Positions 50,467 through 62,806 are shown, counted from the stretch's first letter. The stretch: DNA of 64,000 bases from Progne subis subis (GCA_022316685.1 JAKJHU010000030.1:7156860-7220859); one strand, 5' to 3'. The notes: generated by a model from the sequence alone, not told the origin. Made by a program: numbers and translations.

Positions 50467-53400
50467 TGCCAATGTGCACTCGCTGTCAGGCTGACATCTG
50501 CCTCCCTGTCAGGATGCACTTGTGATTTCATGGATGCTGCAGGGTCCTGCCCCCCAGCCAAGCCAGCCTGCTACTGCTGCTGGTGGGGCAGGGGCAGCAC
50601 GAGGACACTGTGGGGCTGAGGCCACCGGCCCTCCTTGCACAGTGTGCACACACAGCATTTTGCACGTAGAGAAAATCCCTGTTTCTCTAACAATGTCTTA
50701 GAGCACTTTTAAGTGGTCTGCAGGCTGCATTACTCCCTGTAAGAAGCTGCAGGGCTGGTTGGGTCAGGTCTCCTGGCTGGTGAGGAGACAAGGAGATGTG
50801 TGGGCAGCCACCACCATGCACAGCAGCTGCTCTGGGACACAACGGCACCTGACAAAGCTCTGCTCTGCAGGCAGATGCTGTCAGCATCAGGAAGGGCTCG
50901 TCAAATCTAGGTCAGCCCAAAGCTGATCTGCAGGCAGGGGAGGAGGAAGAGGACCTGCAATACAGGTGAATTTCTGACCTTGGAAGGGTATGTGGAGCAA
51001 AACAGGGCAGAAGCCTTTGTGAGATGAGCACTGGCAGGCTCTGGCCTTGCTTTTGGTTGTGCAGTTTTCTCAACAGCGTGGGGATCTCCATGGGGAACAC
51101 GTCAGGAGCATAGCAAAGATGAGACACCAGAGGTGACCTTGTCTACTGTGGTGAGGGTTAAGTTTAGGGATAGTGTTAGGATTATATATATTGAGGGGAG
51201 AGGATCCTTAAGGAGACACCTCTACAATTTTTAAGAGTGTAGAAAACTAAGAATTTAGGAGAAAATGAAGATTATGTATCAAACCAATAAAATTGCAACA
51301 GCAGGAAGGAGGTTGTGCCTCTGTCTTATTGAGAACTGAATGCTGAATGCTTTTTGAACCAGTTAAGGAACTAGTGTCTTGTTAGCCATGCTCCTCGGAT
51401 CCTTATGTGCTCCTGAACAGACTGTAAGGAATAACTTGAGTAATTGCATTGCTGTTAAGACTGGATTGTTGAGTTATTGTTAGGGTTAATGATAAATAAG
51501 AAAGAGAGGTGTTGGGGGGAATTTCTGTACTTCTGGATTGTGCCCACTTTTTTTTTTTAACCTGAGATGTAGACAGTATACATCACTAAGCTTTTTTATA
51601 ACTAGAAAATCAGATACTAGGACAAAATCTAGTGTATCCAATAACGCATATGATCAAATGTTTTTACCTGTGGTAGACTGATCTAAATTCAAATTTTCAC
51701 ATCAGGGGCTTAATGGAATAATATTTCCCTTGTCACATGTATGTATAGTGAAGTGAGTTGAAAATATCTGTAAACCGATCCTCATTTTTACATTAATTTC
51801 TAAGATATTGTGTGGGTTAATGGGAGGGAGGTGAAGACAGTCTACAGGCAGAATCAACTGGTCCCTGTGGAAGCCCAGACTGTGTGCTGTCTCCCTCTTA
51901 AATTCCAGAAGCAGAGCACCAACAAGGAGTGGCTGTCCTTGCCTGCCCACCATGGGCTTTGGGAGTGCTGGAATAAAAGTGTGTTCGGTGGATACAGAGC
52001 TGAGAGGAAAGAACCTAAAGTTTTTGGTGGAAAATGTACACACTGCTGAGGGTGTTTCAGCTGCACAGTCAAACTGAAAAAGGGTGGAGGGGTATATGCT
52101 AAAACTAGAAAACTTTAGCATGAGAAAGCAGTGTAAAGTCACTTTACAAGCCTCTGTTTTCATGTTGCTCCATGAAGTCATAAGTTTTCTGCTCTTTACA
52201 TAATTTTAATGCACTTGGTAATGACTACACATATGGATTTCAATAATCAAATAAAAAATCCATGCCAGATAAAAGGGTATTTAAAAGCTTCTTGAAGCAA
52301 TACTGGCCTCACCTAATCATTGTGACTTTTAGTTTCTTCACTTAGTCTTTGTCTAATATTTTCTATTTTGATTTATATGGGATTTTTGCAGCTTTCAGCT
52401 GCTTTTCAATATTTGCATTTTTCAGTATATGCAAAGTTCAATCATTCTCTCACACCAAAGACTATTTGTTACACCAACATCTCCATTCAGATGCACTCAA
52501 TGGCAACACCATCCTGTCGATGGCTGGTATTTGAGGTACTTCTCAGAACCACAGTACTGTGCTTGGATTCAAACTAACTTAATCTCATGACGGAAAGAAT
52601 ATGTGGTAGATGTGATTGTAAATGTAAGCAGAAGTTGGAAACTAATTGTTTAACAAGTCTCCACAATCTCATTTTAAAGGAACCAACAGATGTTAAAACA
52701 GCCCTATACCTAATATTGATTTGTTTTCCAGATGGTTCTTACTTAATTGTGTCTTATGATACATCAGTGAGTCACCAATATATTATTTATGAAAGCAGGA
52801 TGCATTTAAGTTATCTTTAGAATGCAAGAGTACCTTACTAGAAATATAATATTTAGCAGCTTGTGCAAGGAATACAGAGTAGAGCAATTACTGTTTATGG
52901 ATCTCAGTTTTACAAGGTGGAAAAGAGAATAGTCATTTATATGCTTGCATAGAGAGTCCAAAACGCTGCTAGAGTGATGATAGTGCTTTATCTGAACTGG
53001 TGTTTATGGTTAAAGAAAGTACACACATCAATCTTTATTTTTTTGGTTAGAAATGATTAATAGGGAGGCAAGGTCTCTGAGCCATAGAACAACCAAAGAG
53101 CCATGGCACATGCTGAATTATAATACAACATTAATGTGCATTACAGGAAAACTATGCAATTTTGGGCATTTCTCTTACAGGATGCTTAACAGTGACCTTG
53201 CTGACTTGCAATGTTGTGTAACCTGATGGAACCACTACACAAACTGTGCTGGACAAATTATTCTTGTGTTTCTTCCCATGTAAACAGCAAATCTGGCAGG
53301 ATATTGCATACTCTGAAATGTATTTTGTTGCAATATGAAATACATTAACCAGGGAGATGGAGGTAAAAGATCTGTTATTCTGCTAGTGTACTTCAAGAGT

Positions 53401-53885
53401 TACATGGAGTTGAAACTCTTCAAAAATAGTCTCCCAGTAGAACAACCTTCTTAGTAAGGCAAAAGATGAAGGGTTAAATAGGGGAAAATTGGTCCAAAGT
53501 GTCTTCCTATACATAGGACTGAGGATGAGTGGGAAGAAGGAGAAGTTCGTTGATTCTTTTTCAATGTCAGTGATGAAATAAAATCTGAGAGAAAAGCAGT
53601 CTTGCAGGAAATATTTCTGTAACTTAAAATCTCTAGAGGTGCTCAGCAATATGATTGTGTCTTCCCGTATTTAAACCCTACAGAGCTGGCAGGAATTGTT
53701 ATTCTACATTGGTTAGTAATATTTCTACCTTTAAGCTTGCATCTTGGAGGAATGTGAGTCAGAATGAATGAGACCTGGTCTGGTGTGCCTTGTATGGGAA
53801 CAGTGCAAATGCGTCTTTCCTTCTAAGAGGTTACCTCTGACAAGACTAAAGAAAGAATGAATCCTCAGTGTTATCAGAACATTTT
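50467..53885. other. Unassigned sequence
   Basis: GC-richer at 50.5-51.1 kb, then AT-rich. ORFs of up to 159 codons (51702-52181 minus) show no domain. No named repeat or RNA gene was seen. Confidence 0.35.
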
Positions 53886-53891
53886 CTTCCC
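53886..53891. repeat. Left target-site duplication of the 53.9-kb LTR
   Basis: CTTCCC, identical to 54510-54515 directly after the LTR. Confidence 0.93.
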
Positions 53892-54509
53892 TGTGTCTGG
53901 TTCTGTCCCCGCTCCAGGCGGGAGATGACCTCTGGCTAGCTCGGTCAACACAGACACAGATGTTTCCAGTTCGTTTCGGCTTCTCGGCTTAGCAGCTGGA
54001 CCCCATATTGTCGAGACAGTCAACAGCAGCAGAAGAGAAAAGGCTGGCTATCAACTTTGCAGGTTAAAAGATGTTTATTAGCTCCAGAGTTGAGGAGCTG
54101 AGAGCTCCGAGGCGAGCGGCTGAGAGCTGAGAAAGGAGCGGCTGAGAGAGTTTTTTCCTCCCTCCTACCCCCTATAAGTGGGGGAGGGGTTCCAGGGAGG
54201 ATACAACAAGACAACAAATCAGGGGATCCAGGGGGTAACAAGGTGTGCCCACCCCCAAGCCTTGGACCAACCACCTCCAGAGGAAAAGAATTCCCCCCAG
54301 GCTACCTATCACCCGAAGCCCTCTCCCTGAGGTTTCGCAATCTGGGAGGAGTAGGCAGGCTGCCCCAGAGCGAGGAGGGTGGAAGGACTGACACAAAACA
54401 CCTTGTTATACAGAAAACACAAAAGGGGTACAGAATTGGGGATACAGTGAAATGAACCATAACATAAACTTCTTACAAAAACCTAATAAAACAGTTCTGC
54501 ACCACCACA
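53892..54509 (-). mobile_element. Family A solo LTR (ERVK-like), minus orientation
   Basis: 618 bp, starting 'tgtgtctggttctg' and ending 'ctgcaccaccaca', with exact 6-bp duplications CTTCCC on both sides. Sense is minus: a TATA-type box at 54173-54178 (plus-strand 'tataag') and AATAAA at 54074-54079. It aligns closely with 14808-15489 in the outer parts, for example 'caacaagacaacaaatcagg', 'acaaggtgtgcccaccccca' and 'tacagtgaaatgaaccataa'. The roughly 90 bases between AATAAA and TATA are a different sequence ('ctgagagctgagaaaggag' repeats). Perfect duplications and good similarity suggest a fairly recent insertion followed by LTR-LTR recombination. Confidence 0.93.
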
Positions 54510-54515
54510 CTTCCC
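54510..54515. repeat. Right target-site duplication of the 53.9-kb LTR
   Basis: CTTCCC, the partner of 53886-53891. Confidence 0.93.
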
Positions 54516-55662
54516 TATATATTTCTATTAAGATTAACCCAAGAATATCATGCTTGTTTGAAATTAGTGTAAAGGAGGGCTAAATATATTTTCTCTTGGC
54601 ATGTGTCAAGTAGTTCTTGTTACTGAAAAGACTTAAAGCTACATGCATATTATAAAATAGATAGTTATTAGAAATTATTGGTGTTTAGTAAATTCCAGTG
54701 TGAATTATTCACTAATATAATACCTGTGTAAAGTAACTTTACATACTGCCTCCACCGATCAAGACAGTATGAAATTAGTCTTACAAGAGTAAAATTTGAG
54801 GAGGCCACTAGAGCTATGATTCTGTGATGATCTATTAAATTTTAATCCTTTAAAGTAGTGCCTTCAATAATTAAAAGTCATACTGTACAACTATCTGTTC
54901 ACAGTATGTTGCTAGCAACTGTGTACCATGTTGTTTTCAGTTTGTACCATTTGCCAAACTTTAAGTTTGGTCTGCCACAATATAGTAAGATTTAGAGGGA
55001 GGTTGCTTTCTTTTCAAATTAGATAAGATTAATGTATCTGCTCTTGAGAGCAAGGCAAGACAAAAGTATATATTTTCAGACCTGAAGAAATCTGTATCTA
55101 GAATTTAAAAATGGATCTGAATTTGTCACAGAAACCTTTGCATTAGAAACAGAATTTTGAAAAGCAGCCCACACCTGTTCTCGTTACGAACTATTCAAAA
55201 ATGTGTATCTCATATATTTTCTGATTGCCAGAGCTACCCATAAATTGTCCAAGTATTTAACATCACCACATGTATTATAAGGTCAACAAGTCATATTAAA
55301 TTTCTCAGATTCAGAACCCTTGGTGCTACTGCCTGTTCTGACTCGAGGGAGACAACTGGGAGCAAAGGACTTTTTCCCAAGGGCATTTCCATCTTTTCCA
55401 ACCAGATCTAGAATGCCATTGAAGGATGCTGCCTTAGAGAACCATAGATGGGATATGACTAGGAACTGCAGAACAGAGTAAAGGAGCAATTGTAAACTGG
55501 AGAAACTGGAATGTGACTTCTGTATGTGAGAACTTCTCCTAGAAAAAAGCCTTCTGAGAAGGAAGAAGAAACAATCCAAAAAATGGTGTCTCCCACTTCT
55601 CTCATATGAATGAATGAGGAACTTATTGTTTGAAATTTTTATGTTCTCCTTGAAGGAAAGAT

Positions 55663-55704
<42 letters not shown>

Positions 55705-57645
55705 TCCATTCATGCATTCTGTGAAATATTATTTATTTGTAACTCGCTCATGTCCAGGTCTCTAGCCATTCTTAGAGTAAAAAAACCACATTAGTCTGAC
55801 TTTTACTTGACATTCACAAAGAGTTAAAACATAAGTTGTCACTAAGAAGCTGTCATAGTTCCTTCAGGGTTGAATCTGGGAATGTGCTGGGCTTTGTGAA
55901 ACTCTTGCAACCTTTAGTGTAAGACTTCACTAAATAATGCAGTGGATTTGATTCATGCTTCAACTCTGTGATTACCTTTATGTATGACATGAAAGAAAGC
56001 ATGATATTGCATGAAAGGTGTAAAGTACTGAGAAGTCAGCTTTAAAACAGGCACTGGATAAAGATACAAGTGTAACTACTGCAAAGATGTTTTGAATTAA
56101 GTGTCTTGGTACTGGCATTTTATTAGCATTAATAGAATTTTAGCTTTCAGTAAATATCAACTTCATACTGATGTACCTTATTGCCAAAATATTGCTTACC
56201 ACTATGCAAGTTTTGCATTTATGCTACAAAGTGTACTAAGATTTTGAAAAGGCAGGAGTCATCCTGATGATAATGTAAATATGCTCTTCCAACTCTGACT
56301 CTGAACTGTTAGTTTTGCAATGTCCGTTCTCATATTTTAGGTGTGCTTGATGAAGCTGAATGATACTGAATAAACTGCTGATCTTTCATCTTTGGTTCAC
56401 TGATTCAAGCCTGCAATGGATTGCTGAGTAAAGTGAAGGGTTTTTCAGGTCAGGCCATATTGCATAACAATGAAAAGTTGTTCCTGCCAGAATCTCTGCA
56501 TATAGAGTAAACACAGAGGGTCCCCACAGGTTTTGTTTTCTGTTTATTTGTCAGGACTGAAGTCTTGTTCTCCCTGCTTTTTCAGCACTGATGTCTACAA
56601 CAGTGGTACTACAGCTATCACAGCTACATTGATTCTTTCGTCCTGCTCTCATCAGGGTATAGCAATACTTTCCTTCATAGCAGCGTTTGAGTTCTTAGAG
56701 AAGTGACTTCTTTTCGTCAGTAGTGTTAAGGCTTAGGGGTAGCTTGAAAGTGTATCAGATGAGCTTTTGCTGAAAGCCAATGTAATGACAAAATTATACA
56801 TGGGACTTACTCCATGCAAATTTGCAATTGAACAGTATAATGTCTTACATGCTTGCTGCACCTGCTCTCCCCCCAGGTCACTCTCAGAATGCACCAGCCC
56901 ACTCTCAGAATGCTCTCTACAACTCTTCAGCAGTTTCTGCTCTTTGCAATATTGTTGCCATCCTGTAAAGGAAACCCAGATGAACTAGGAGACAGTGCCC
57001 TTAGTTCCTACACTACTGCTAGGATACATTAATCATGCTGCCTGAGAAATCAAATACTCCTTCTCACCTTCCTGAAGCACTGGTTTGGAGCCAGGCTTGA
57101 GCCAGGCTATTGGTTAAAACATAGCTATTTTGAAGGAAGGAGATGTGAGGTCAAAGCAAATGCATGCTCTGCACCGAGCTTACAGACTGTATGTGTAAGT
57201 AAAGCTTGGCTGTGAAGGGTCATGCTCAGTGCCTTCCTCTAAGAGCCTCACCCTGCCACGCCATCTTACTCATCCTCCTGCTCAGATGTGCAGTAGCAAC
57301 ATGCACACCTGGATTTTGGCTGTCAGGACAGGGGTTTGCAACAGAGAAATTCACTCCTCAGACCGGACTTGGACACCTTTATTCTAGTTACCTACAATAC
57401 CTTGGGATTCTCAAGGCAGTTAGTAGTGCTGATCTTCCCTGTGCCAATGGAAAATGCAAGTTGATCAGCAATATCTGTATACCTGAAACTTGTTCCACTG
57501 TGCATTTATGGTGTATTGCTAACACAGGTCCTCCTAGATCACAGTGGATTTGTGGGCACTGGATGACTACACAGTGTTTGCCACCTCAGATAGACAGCAG
57601 TAGGCTCGACATTATCTACCTCCTCAGAGACACAAAGTTACTAAC
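54516..57645. other. Unassigned sequence
   Basis: AT-rich, with a GATA microsatellite at 55664-55704 and no gene established. A 144-codon minus-strand ORF (55283-55717) has part of its N-terminus encoded by that microsatellite. A 160-codon plus-strand ORF (57206-57688) begins with a hydrophobic 'ILLILLLRCAVATCTP' stretch but ends inside the CR1 fragment and matches nothing I know. Confidence 0.35.
55664..55704. repeat. (GATA)n microsatellite
   Basis: About ten uninterrupted 'gata' units. GATA arrays are polymorphic in birds; the orientation shown is plus strand. Confidence 0.97.
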
Positions 57646-58110
57646 ATTAAAGAATCATAGAATTGCCTGCATTGGAAAATACTTCTAAGTATTATAGTCA
57701 CTGTTAACTGAACACTTCCAAGTCGACCTCTAAACCACGTTTCTAAGCATCACATCTGCACATCTTTTAAATACCATCGTGATGGCAGCTCAACACTCCC
57801 CTGGACAACCTGTTACAATTCCTAGCAATCTCTTCTATGAAGAAGTTTTTCCATTTTGAACCTCCTGTGACTTGACTTGAGGCCATAACCTCTTGTTCTA
57901 TTGCTTGTTACTTGGGAGAAGACACCCAACATTCATCTTGCTACAGCCTCCTTTCAAGCAGATGTAGACTGTGCTCAGGTGTGTAAAGGCCCTGAGCCTC
58001 CTTTTCTCCAGGGTGAAACACTCCAACTCCATGTGGTATTCCTTGTAAGACAACTGAGCTGATGGTGCTTGTCTTCTCTAGGACTTTATTATCCCTGTGC
58101 AGCTGACCAC
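57646..58110 (-). repeat. CR1 LINE fragment (3' end, minus strand)
   Basis: On the plus strand the block begins 'agaatcatagaattgcctgc'. It continues with 'cctctaaaccacgtttctaa', 'cacatctgcacatcttttaa', 'tgacttgaggccataacctc', 'gcttgttacttgggagaaga' and 'gagcctccttttctccaggg'. These are reverse-complement CR1 3'-end landmarks in the right order. It is the longest CR1 fragment in the window (about 460 bp). It is heavily diverged near its left end and has no intact coding sequence. The inner boundary around 58110 is approximate. Confidence 0.93.
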
Positions 58111-58846
58111 AGCCACACGGACGTTCAGGGTTAATCAGTATGTGAAACATCTGGACTGTAGACTTCACCAAGGGAAGACTTGACAATTACTACTTCACTA
58201 CAGTCTTGTGTGAACAGATCAAGTAGCAGTCCTTCTGAAACTTAAAGACCCCACAGTGTGCTTTGCATTCAAATGCACACATCACTGTCATCACTGTTCA
58301 GCAAGTTTGCAACAAAAGCTGCTCTGAACAGATAGGAATGCAACAAAGACGGGAAACAGCTGTAGGCTCTCTGAGAAAACACACACAGGCTAGCTTGTGC
58401 TGCCCTATTTAAGGTGCATTTTGTTGCTTGTGAGAACACCCAATTTGTTCACACTTACCCATACTGTTCAATCACAGGTGTGTGTGTGACCCATTGTAAC
58501 ACTCCAAAACATTTAAATGCAAGGTTTACTGAGGTTCCTTTACTCTGGGTTAAGTGCACAGGAGGAATACCCACCAGTTGTTCACAAGAGGTCAAAATTA
58601 TACAAAAGTTTACTGGCAAAATATAGAAAGTCATTGGCAAAGGATTTAACGCAACATCAAATTAACAAAAAAATATTTATCACAGCATTAACTCAGTCTA
58701 TTCAATTTACCAAACTTTAAATCCATTCAATGTTAAGTTACCCAAAATGTTTCATGAAAAGAGAATTAGAAGAAGAAGAAAGGGAGAAAAAAAGAAAATA
58801 TATAGAAAAGCGAACACATAGCTACCAGCTCCTGGATTCCAGCATG
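58111..58846. other. Unassigned sequence left of a family B LTR
   Basis: Contains a purine-rich segment at 58763-58815. This segment and the GC-richer sequence right of the LTR (59232-59800) may be parts of one older repeat split by the LTR, but I cannot name it. Confidence 0.3.
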
Positions 58847-58852
58847 AATAAA
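58847..58852. repeat. Left target-site duplication of the 58.9-kb LTR
   Basis: AATAAA, identical to 59226-59231 directly after the LTR. Confidence 0.9.
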
Positions 58853-59225
58853 TGTTACCCTGGTTTTTCTGAGTTTTTTAAAGCCTTTTTGAATTTTCAT
58901 AAATGGAGTCAGATCTTTTAGTTACTGTAGAATATTAGAGCAGTTTTCTACCTTTTCCCACAGATGTAACATAAACAAATCCTTTGTTTTTATATTTCTA
59001 ACCTGAAAACAATTGTAACTGACAGTTGGTTTAGCCACTTGGCTGAAAGGTGAAAAACCCCAGAAGCCAATCTTCTGCTAGACCCACAAATGTATAAAAA
59101 GTAAGAAATAAAACAAAGAGGCTCTCTCTCTCCGCCTGTCTCAGCTTTGAGCCGGATCGGAGAAGGACCTCTGCCCTGCGAAAATCTCTTGTCTGCGTAT
59201 GACTGCTTTGTGTGTCTCGGTGACA
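58853..59225 (+). mobile_element. Family B solo LTR (ERVK-like), plus orientation
   Basis: 373 bp, from 'tgttaccctggtttttctga' to 'tgtgtgtctcggtgaca', with exact 6-bp duplications AATAAA. The promoter has a CCAAT motif ('agaagccaatctt', about 59062-59074) and a TATAAAA in 'aaatgtataaaaagtaag'. An AATAAA is at 59107-59112, so close to the TATA box that it may lie upstream of the cap site or in early R. Compared with the copy at 62073 it lacks about 22 bases at 58981-58991, exactly between two 'cctttgttt' repeats. It is a solo LTR with no internal region. Confidence 0.92.
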
Positions 59226-59231
59226 AATAAA
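59226..59231. repeat. Right target-site duplication of the 58.9-kb LTR
   Basis: AATAAA, the partner of 58847-58852. Confidence 0.9.
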
Positions 59232-62045
59232 TTCCAAGAGGGGCAGGGACAAGACATGTGCTTACTTCTCAGTTGGCTTATTAAATATCAGGCCTATGTG
59301 GGCCTGGTCCCCAGGTGGGACTCTGGTCACTCAGCCACTCAGGAGCTGGGTTAGCACTGCCTCTGGTGTGTGATTGATTGAATGATTGATGAAATGATTG
59401 ATTGATTGACAGACGCTGAGGGGCTGGGATGCTCTAGCTCTGGGTTGGGTGGTGTGGTGTATGTGGAGCAGAGCACTGCCTTGCCAAAACAAGGTCCTAC
59501 CAGCCCCTCTTCCCTACACATCCCGAAATATCTCGAGACATCCATGTTTCCCAGCCTCTGACACCTGTGGATACCCTGGACTCCTCAGTCCTCTCTCTGG
59601 TAGAGGAGGAAGTGGGTAGTCTGCCCTGTGCCTTGCTGTATCCAGAGTGGACCCAGGGAGCAGCATCAGTCTTCGCAGAATTCAGCAGCACACTTGTATC
59701 CAAGTGCTCACCACAAATCCAACCTTTCCTCTCTCCAACATACACACATCCCTGCCTTTCCTACATCCCTGCACCTACCCTACTCACTGGCTAGTCTGGG
59801 CTGATCACACTGAAATGAAAATTACTTACTTTTGCGAAGGTACTGAACTAACCCAGTGGCTCTTCATTGGTGCCTATTCATTACTTACCTTTATAAAAAC
59901 TTCGGTGACATTCATAAATAGTCCTAATAATTTTGTTTTTCATCATTTATTCTTTAATAAAAATGGTAAATAGATTTGGGATAAATAATACAGATTTCAA
60001 ATCAATCTTCGTAGGAAACTTCTATTACAAATTATCACACATGCATTTTCTTTTTGCAACCCCATTTAAAAACAATTAGTCAGCAAATTTTTAATCTATT
60101 TAATGTTTTCAGGCTGAGTTAATAATTGGGATTCTTGTTTCCTAATAAAAATGTGAAATACTATTAGGACAAATGTCTGACAGATTTAAAAAGAAAAAAG
60201 AATACATTACTTATATTATTTCTCAACTAGATCCATAATCTAGGAAAAACATCAAGTTAAAAAAATTATTTTTCATAAAAGAAAGTTGATATTAATAAGA
60301 GGGGAGTAAAATTATTTATTAATGATGATGTCAAACACTATTATTTGGCTAAGATTGAGATTTGATGGGTAGTTTGCCCTTTTAAAATATTGGCTTAAGA
60401 ATTTTTTCCAGTTCTCTGTAATTTCCCCCGTGTTTTAAACTTTATTAAAAGTCAACATACATAGATGAGAAAGCTTATTTGATGATTCCTTTTTGGTGGT
60501 TTTAAACACACGTGGTTCAAGTCTCTTGGTAAAAAAAAGAAGAAGACAAGAGAAAAAAAAAGCTTTACTGGTTGATGCTTTCACATTTTTCAGGAGACTG
60601 TTGAAATGGAACCTTTCAATTCTACTGTTTAATCAGCTCAGTCTTCTCTCTTAGTTGTGATGTTGGGGTATGCTTGCTAAAATAATCTCTAGCTCTTCTC
60701 TGTTATTATAAACCCTGTCCCCACCATCAAACCAGACATTCTACCAGTTAAGGGAGTTCAAAACTAACTATTCAGTAATTTGTCCAGATAACACCACTAC
60801 AGTGTCACTTCATTCTTTGAACTCAAATATTCAAATAATATCTGTATACCTGTATTAAATATTATGTGTTATACAATATACCTGTATTTCTGCATTCTAG
60901 AAAAGGATTAAGGTTCAGACCGTGGGGATTGATAAATGACTTTTTAAGAGAGAGCAAAGCACTCTTTACACAGACATGAATGGTTATAAGTTCTATATAG
61001 AAAAAAACCCACAGGTGATCTTCCTCAAATAAATTTCACACCTGAATCTTATTTCCTTTTTTAGATGATGTGAGACAAATCTTGAGACTTTGCTATATCA
61101 TTTTACATTATCTGAGTAACATCCCAATAAAACGGTACATCCAAATTACAGCACAGATTCACAGTTTATTGAAATGCAGTGCTATTAACTCTTCCTGCAT
61201 GTGCATCAGTCACACAAAACAGCATGACCTGAGACTACTATTACATGATTTAATTTGGAAGTATCATGCTGAGCTCCATCTTTCACTTCATTTCTACCCA
61301 GCCTTCTGATAAAACTATCTAATCAGCTAAAAAAAGATTATATGATAACAGTAGATGCATAGCATGAACATTTTATCCCTAAAGAATTTCTTTATTAAAC
61401 TAATTTTGTTTCTGTCATTAATCTCATTGGAGAGTGTTCTACAATAAAGAAAGGATGTAATCTGCCACTGACTAATTGCTTCAGACTCTTCAGTTGCCAT
61501 ATCTTCCTTTTCAAAAGGCTTTCCCCCCATGTTCCTTCTGGCTACTTAAATAGAAGGAAAGCTGAGAGAAAGCAGGTTTTGTATTCCTTTTCATAAGTGT
61601 TTTTAAAAGTGCAATAAAGAGAATTCAAGTATTTTTCACGCATCCTCAGCCCTGTTTTTTTTGAGGTTTTTATTTCAAAGTTTAAGGCTCCTCACATTCT
61701 TTGTGTTTTGATCCTGTCAGTAATTTCTTAGACAGCAAAGATTTGTTTCATTGCATCATCTGTACCTCCTGGCAATGAGACAAACCTCAAACTGTAGACT
61801 TTCAGTTGCCTGCTGTCTTTGTTTAGAGAGACAGCGAAAGCTGGACCTTCTTTTGGAATGGGGAATGTAAACCCCCTCCCTCCAAATTATTATAATTTTG
61901 CAATTAGGGGCTTTCAGGCAAAGATATGGGAATAGGAATAACAGTTCTTTAATAGGAATATTAAAAATACAAATGTAATAGTACAAAAAACCCAAGCAAA
62001 CAAACAATATCTTAGAAACACTGACAAAGTCAAAATTGATCAGGT
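59232..62045. other. Unassigned sequence
   Basis: GC-richer to about 59800, including an imperfect 'gatt' array at 59371-59409, then AT-rich. No gene or named repeat is recognised; short ORFs only. Confidence 0.35.
59371..59409. repeat. Imperfect (GATT)n microsatellite
   Basis: Tandem 'gatt' units interrupted by 'gaat' and 'gatgaaat' variants. Confidence 0.85.
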
Positions 62046-62066
62046 TGTTGGGAGTAGTCCAAATAA

Positions 62067-62072
62067 GTTCTC
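62067..62072. repeat. Left target-site duplication of the nested LTR
   Basis: GTTCTC, identical to 62471-62476. Confidence 0.93.
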
Positions 62073-62470
62073 TGTTACCCTGGTTTTTCTGAGTTTCTTT
62101 ATTAGCCTTTTGATTTTCATAAATGGAGTCAGATCTTTTAGTTACTGTAGAATATTAGAGCAGTTTTCTACCTTTCCCACAGATGTAACATAAACAAATC
62201 CTTTGTTTTTCATTCTCTGTCCTTTGTTTGCATATTTCTAACCTGAAAACAATTGTAACTGACAATTGGTCTGGCCACTGAGGCTGAGGGGTGGAAACCC
62301 CAAAAAGCCAATCTTCTGCTAGACCCACAAATGTATAAAAAGTAAAAATAAACAAAGGGGCTCTCTTCTCTCTGCTCTCTCAGCTGGGAGCTAGATTGGA
62401 AGAACCTCTGTGAAAATCTCTTGTGACTGAAAGACAAAAGCATGTGACTGCTTTGTGTGTCTCAGTGACA
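62073..62470 (+). mobile_element. Family B solo LTR (ERVK-like), plus orientation, nested
   Basis: 398 bp, from 'tgttaccctggtttttctga' to 'gtgtgtctcagtgaca', flanked by the exact duplication GTTCTC. A CCAAT motif lies in 'aaaagccaatcttctg', TATAAAA is at 62334-62340 and AATAAA at 62347-62352. It is very similar to 58853-59225 but keeps both 'cctttgttt' repeats (about 62200 and 62221), as does the older copy at 41444. It differs in U5, where it has extra 'gactgaaagacaaaagcatg'. Its orientation is opposite to the surrounding provirus, so it inserted later and independently. Confidence 0.93.
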
Positions 62471-62476
62471 GTTCTC
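62471..62476. repeat. Right target-site duplication of the nested LTR
   Basis: GTTCTC, the partner of 62067-62072. Confidence 0.93.
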
Positions 62477-62806
62477 CTGGAGTAACAGGTATGTTTCTGT
62501 TGGAGTAGAGATGCTCCTGTAGAAGGCTTTAGTGGTGGCAAGAGGGGTCCAGCCTTTCACTGGGAAATCCAGGGGAAAACCAGGCTGTCCTGGTGTTCTG
62601 TATCTCAGATTTTATCCAGGTAGGAATGCTTGGCTCCTCCCACTGGGAGGAACATCTCACAATGGGATGATGTGATTTTATCAGTCATGCAGTGAGCTTT
62701 AATGGCCCATTAATAGAAGATATCCCCCTGGAGGGAGGATGGGTCATGGAACAGATAATAACACTGCCCCACCTGGTTTTAACAGCTGGCCCATTAACAG
62801 AAGACA

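Larger units (their letters stand above)
62046..62806 (-). mobile_element. Apparent 3' LTR of the minus-strand provirus, interrupted by a family B LTR
   Basis: Directly beyond the purine-rich tract at 62807-62825, the minus strand begins 'TGTCTTCTGTTAATGGGCC', an LTR-type start. It contains a TATA-like GATAAAAT (62609-62616) and 'cctcttgccaccactaaagc' before the inserted element. It resumes after the insert with 'ttatttggactactcccaac' and 'a', giving a CA end at 62046. Without the inserted LTR and its extra duplication (62073-62476) it is about 357 bp. The outer end is inferred from the CA and could shift. A matching 5' LTR should lie just right of the window. Confidence 0.6.

Noticed and set aside
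51702..52181. 159-codon minus-strand ORF
   Set aside because: No domain, and overlapped by two other ORFs on opposite strands; likely chance.
54800..54835. 'gctatgattctgtgatgat' as a further CR1 end
   Set aside because: Only about 20 bases match the CR1 terminus, with no other landmarks.
55664..55704. GATA array considered as a CRISPR-like or regulatory array
   Set aside because: Uninterrupted tetranucleotide units without spacers; an ordinary microsatellite.
55283..55717. 144-codon minus-strand ORF
   Set aside because: Its N-terminal serine/isoleucine/tyrosine/leucine repeat is just the translated GATA microsatellite.
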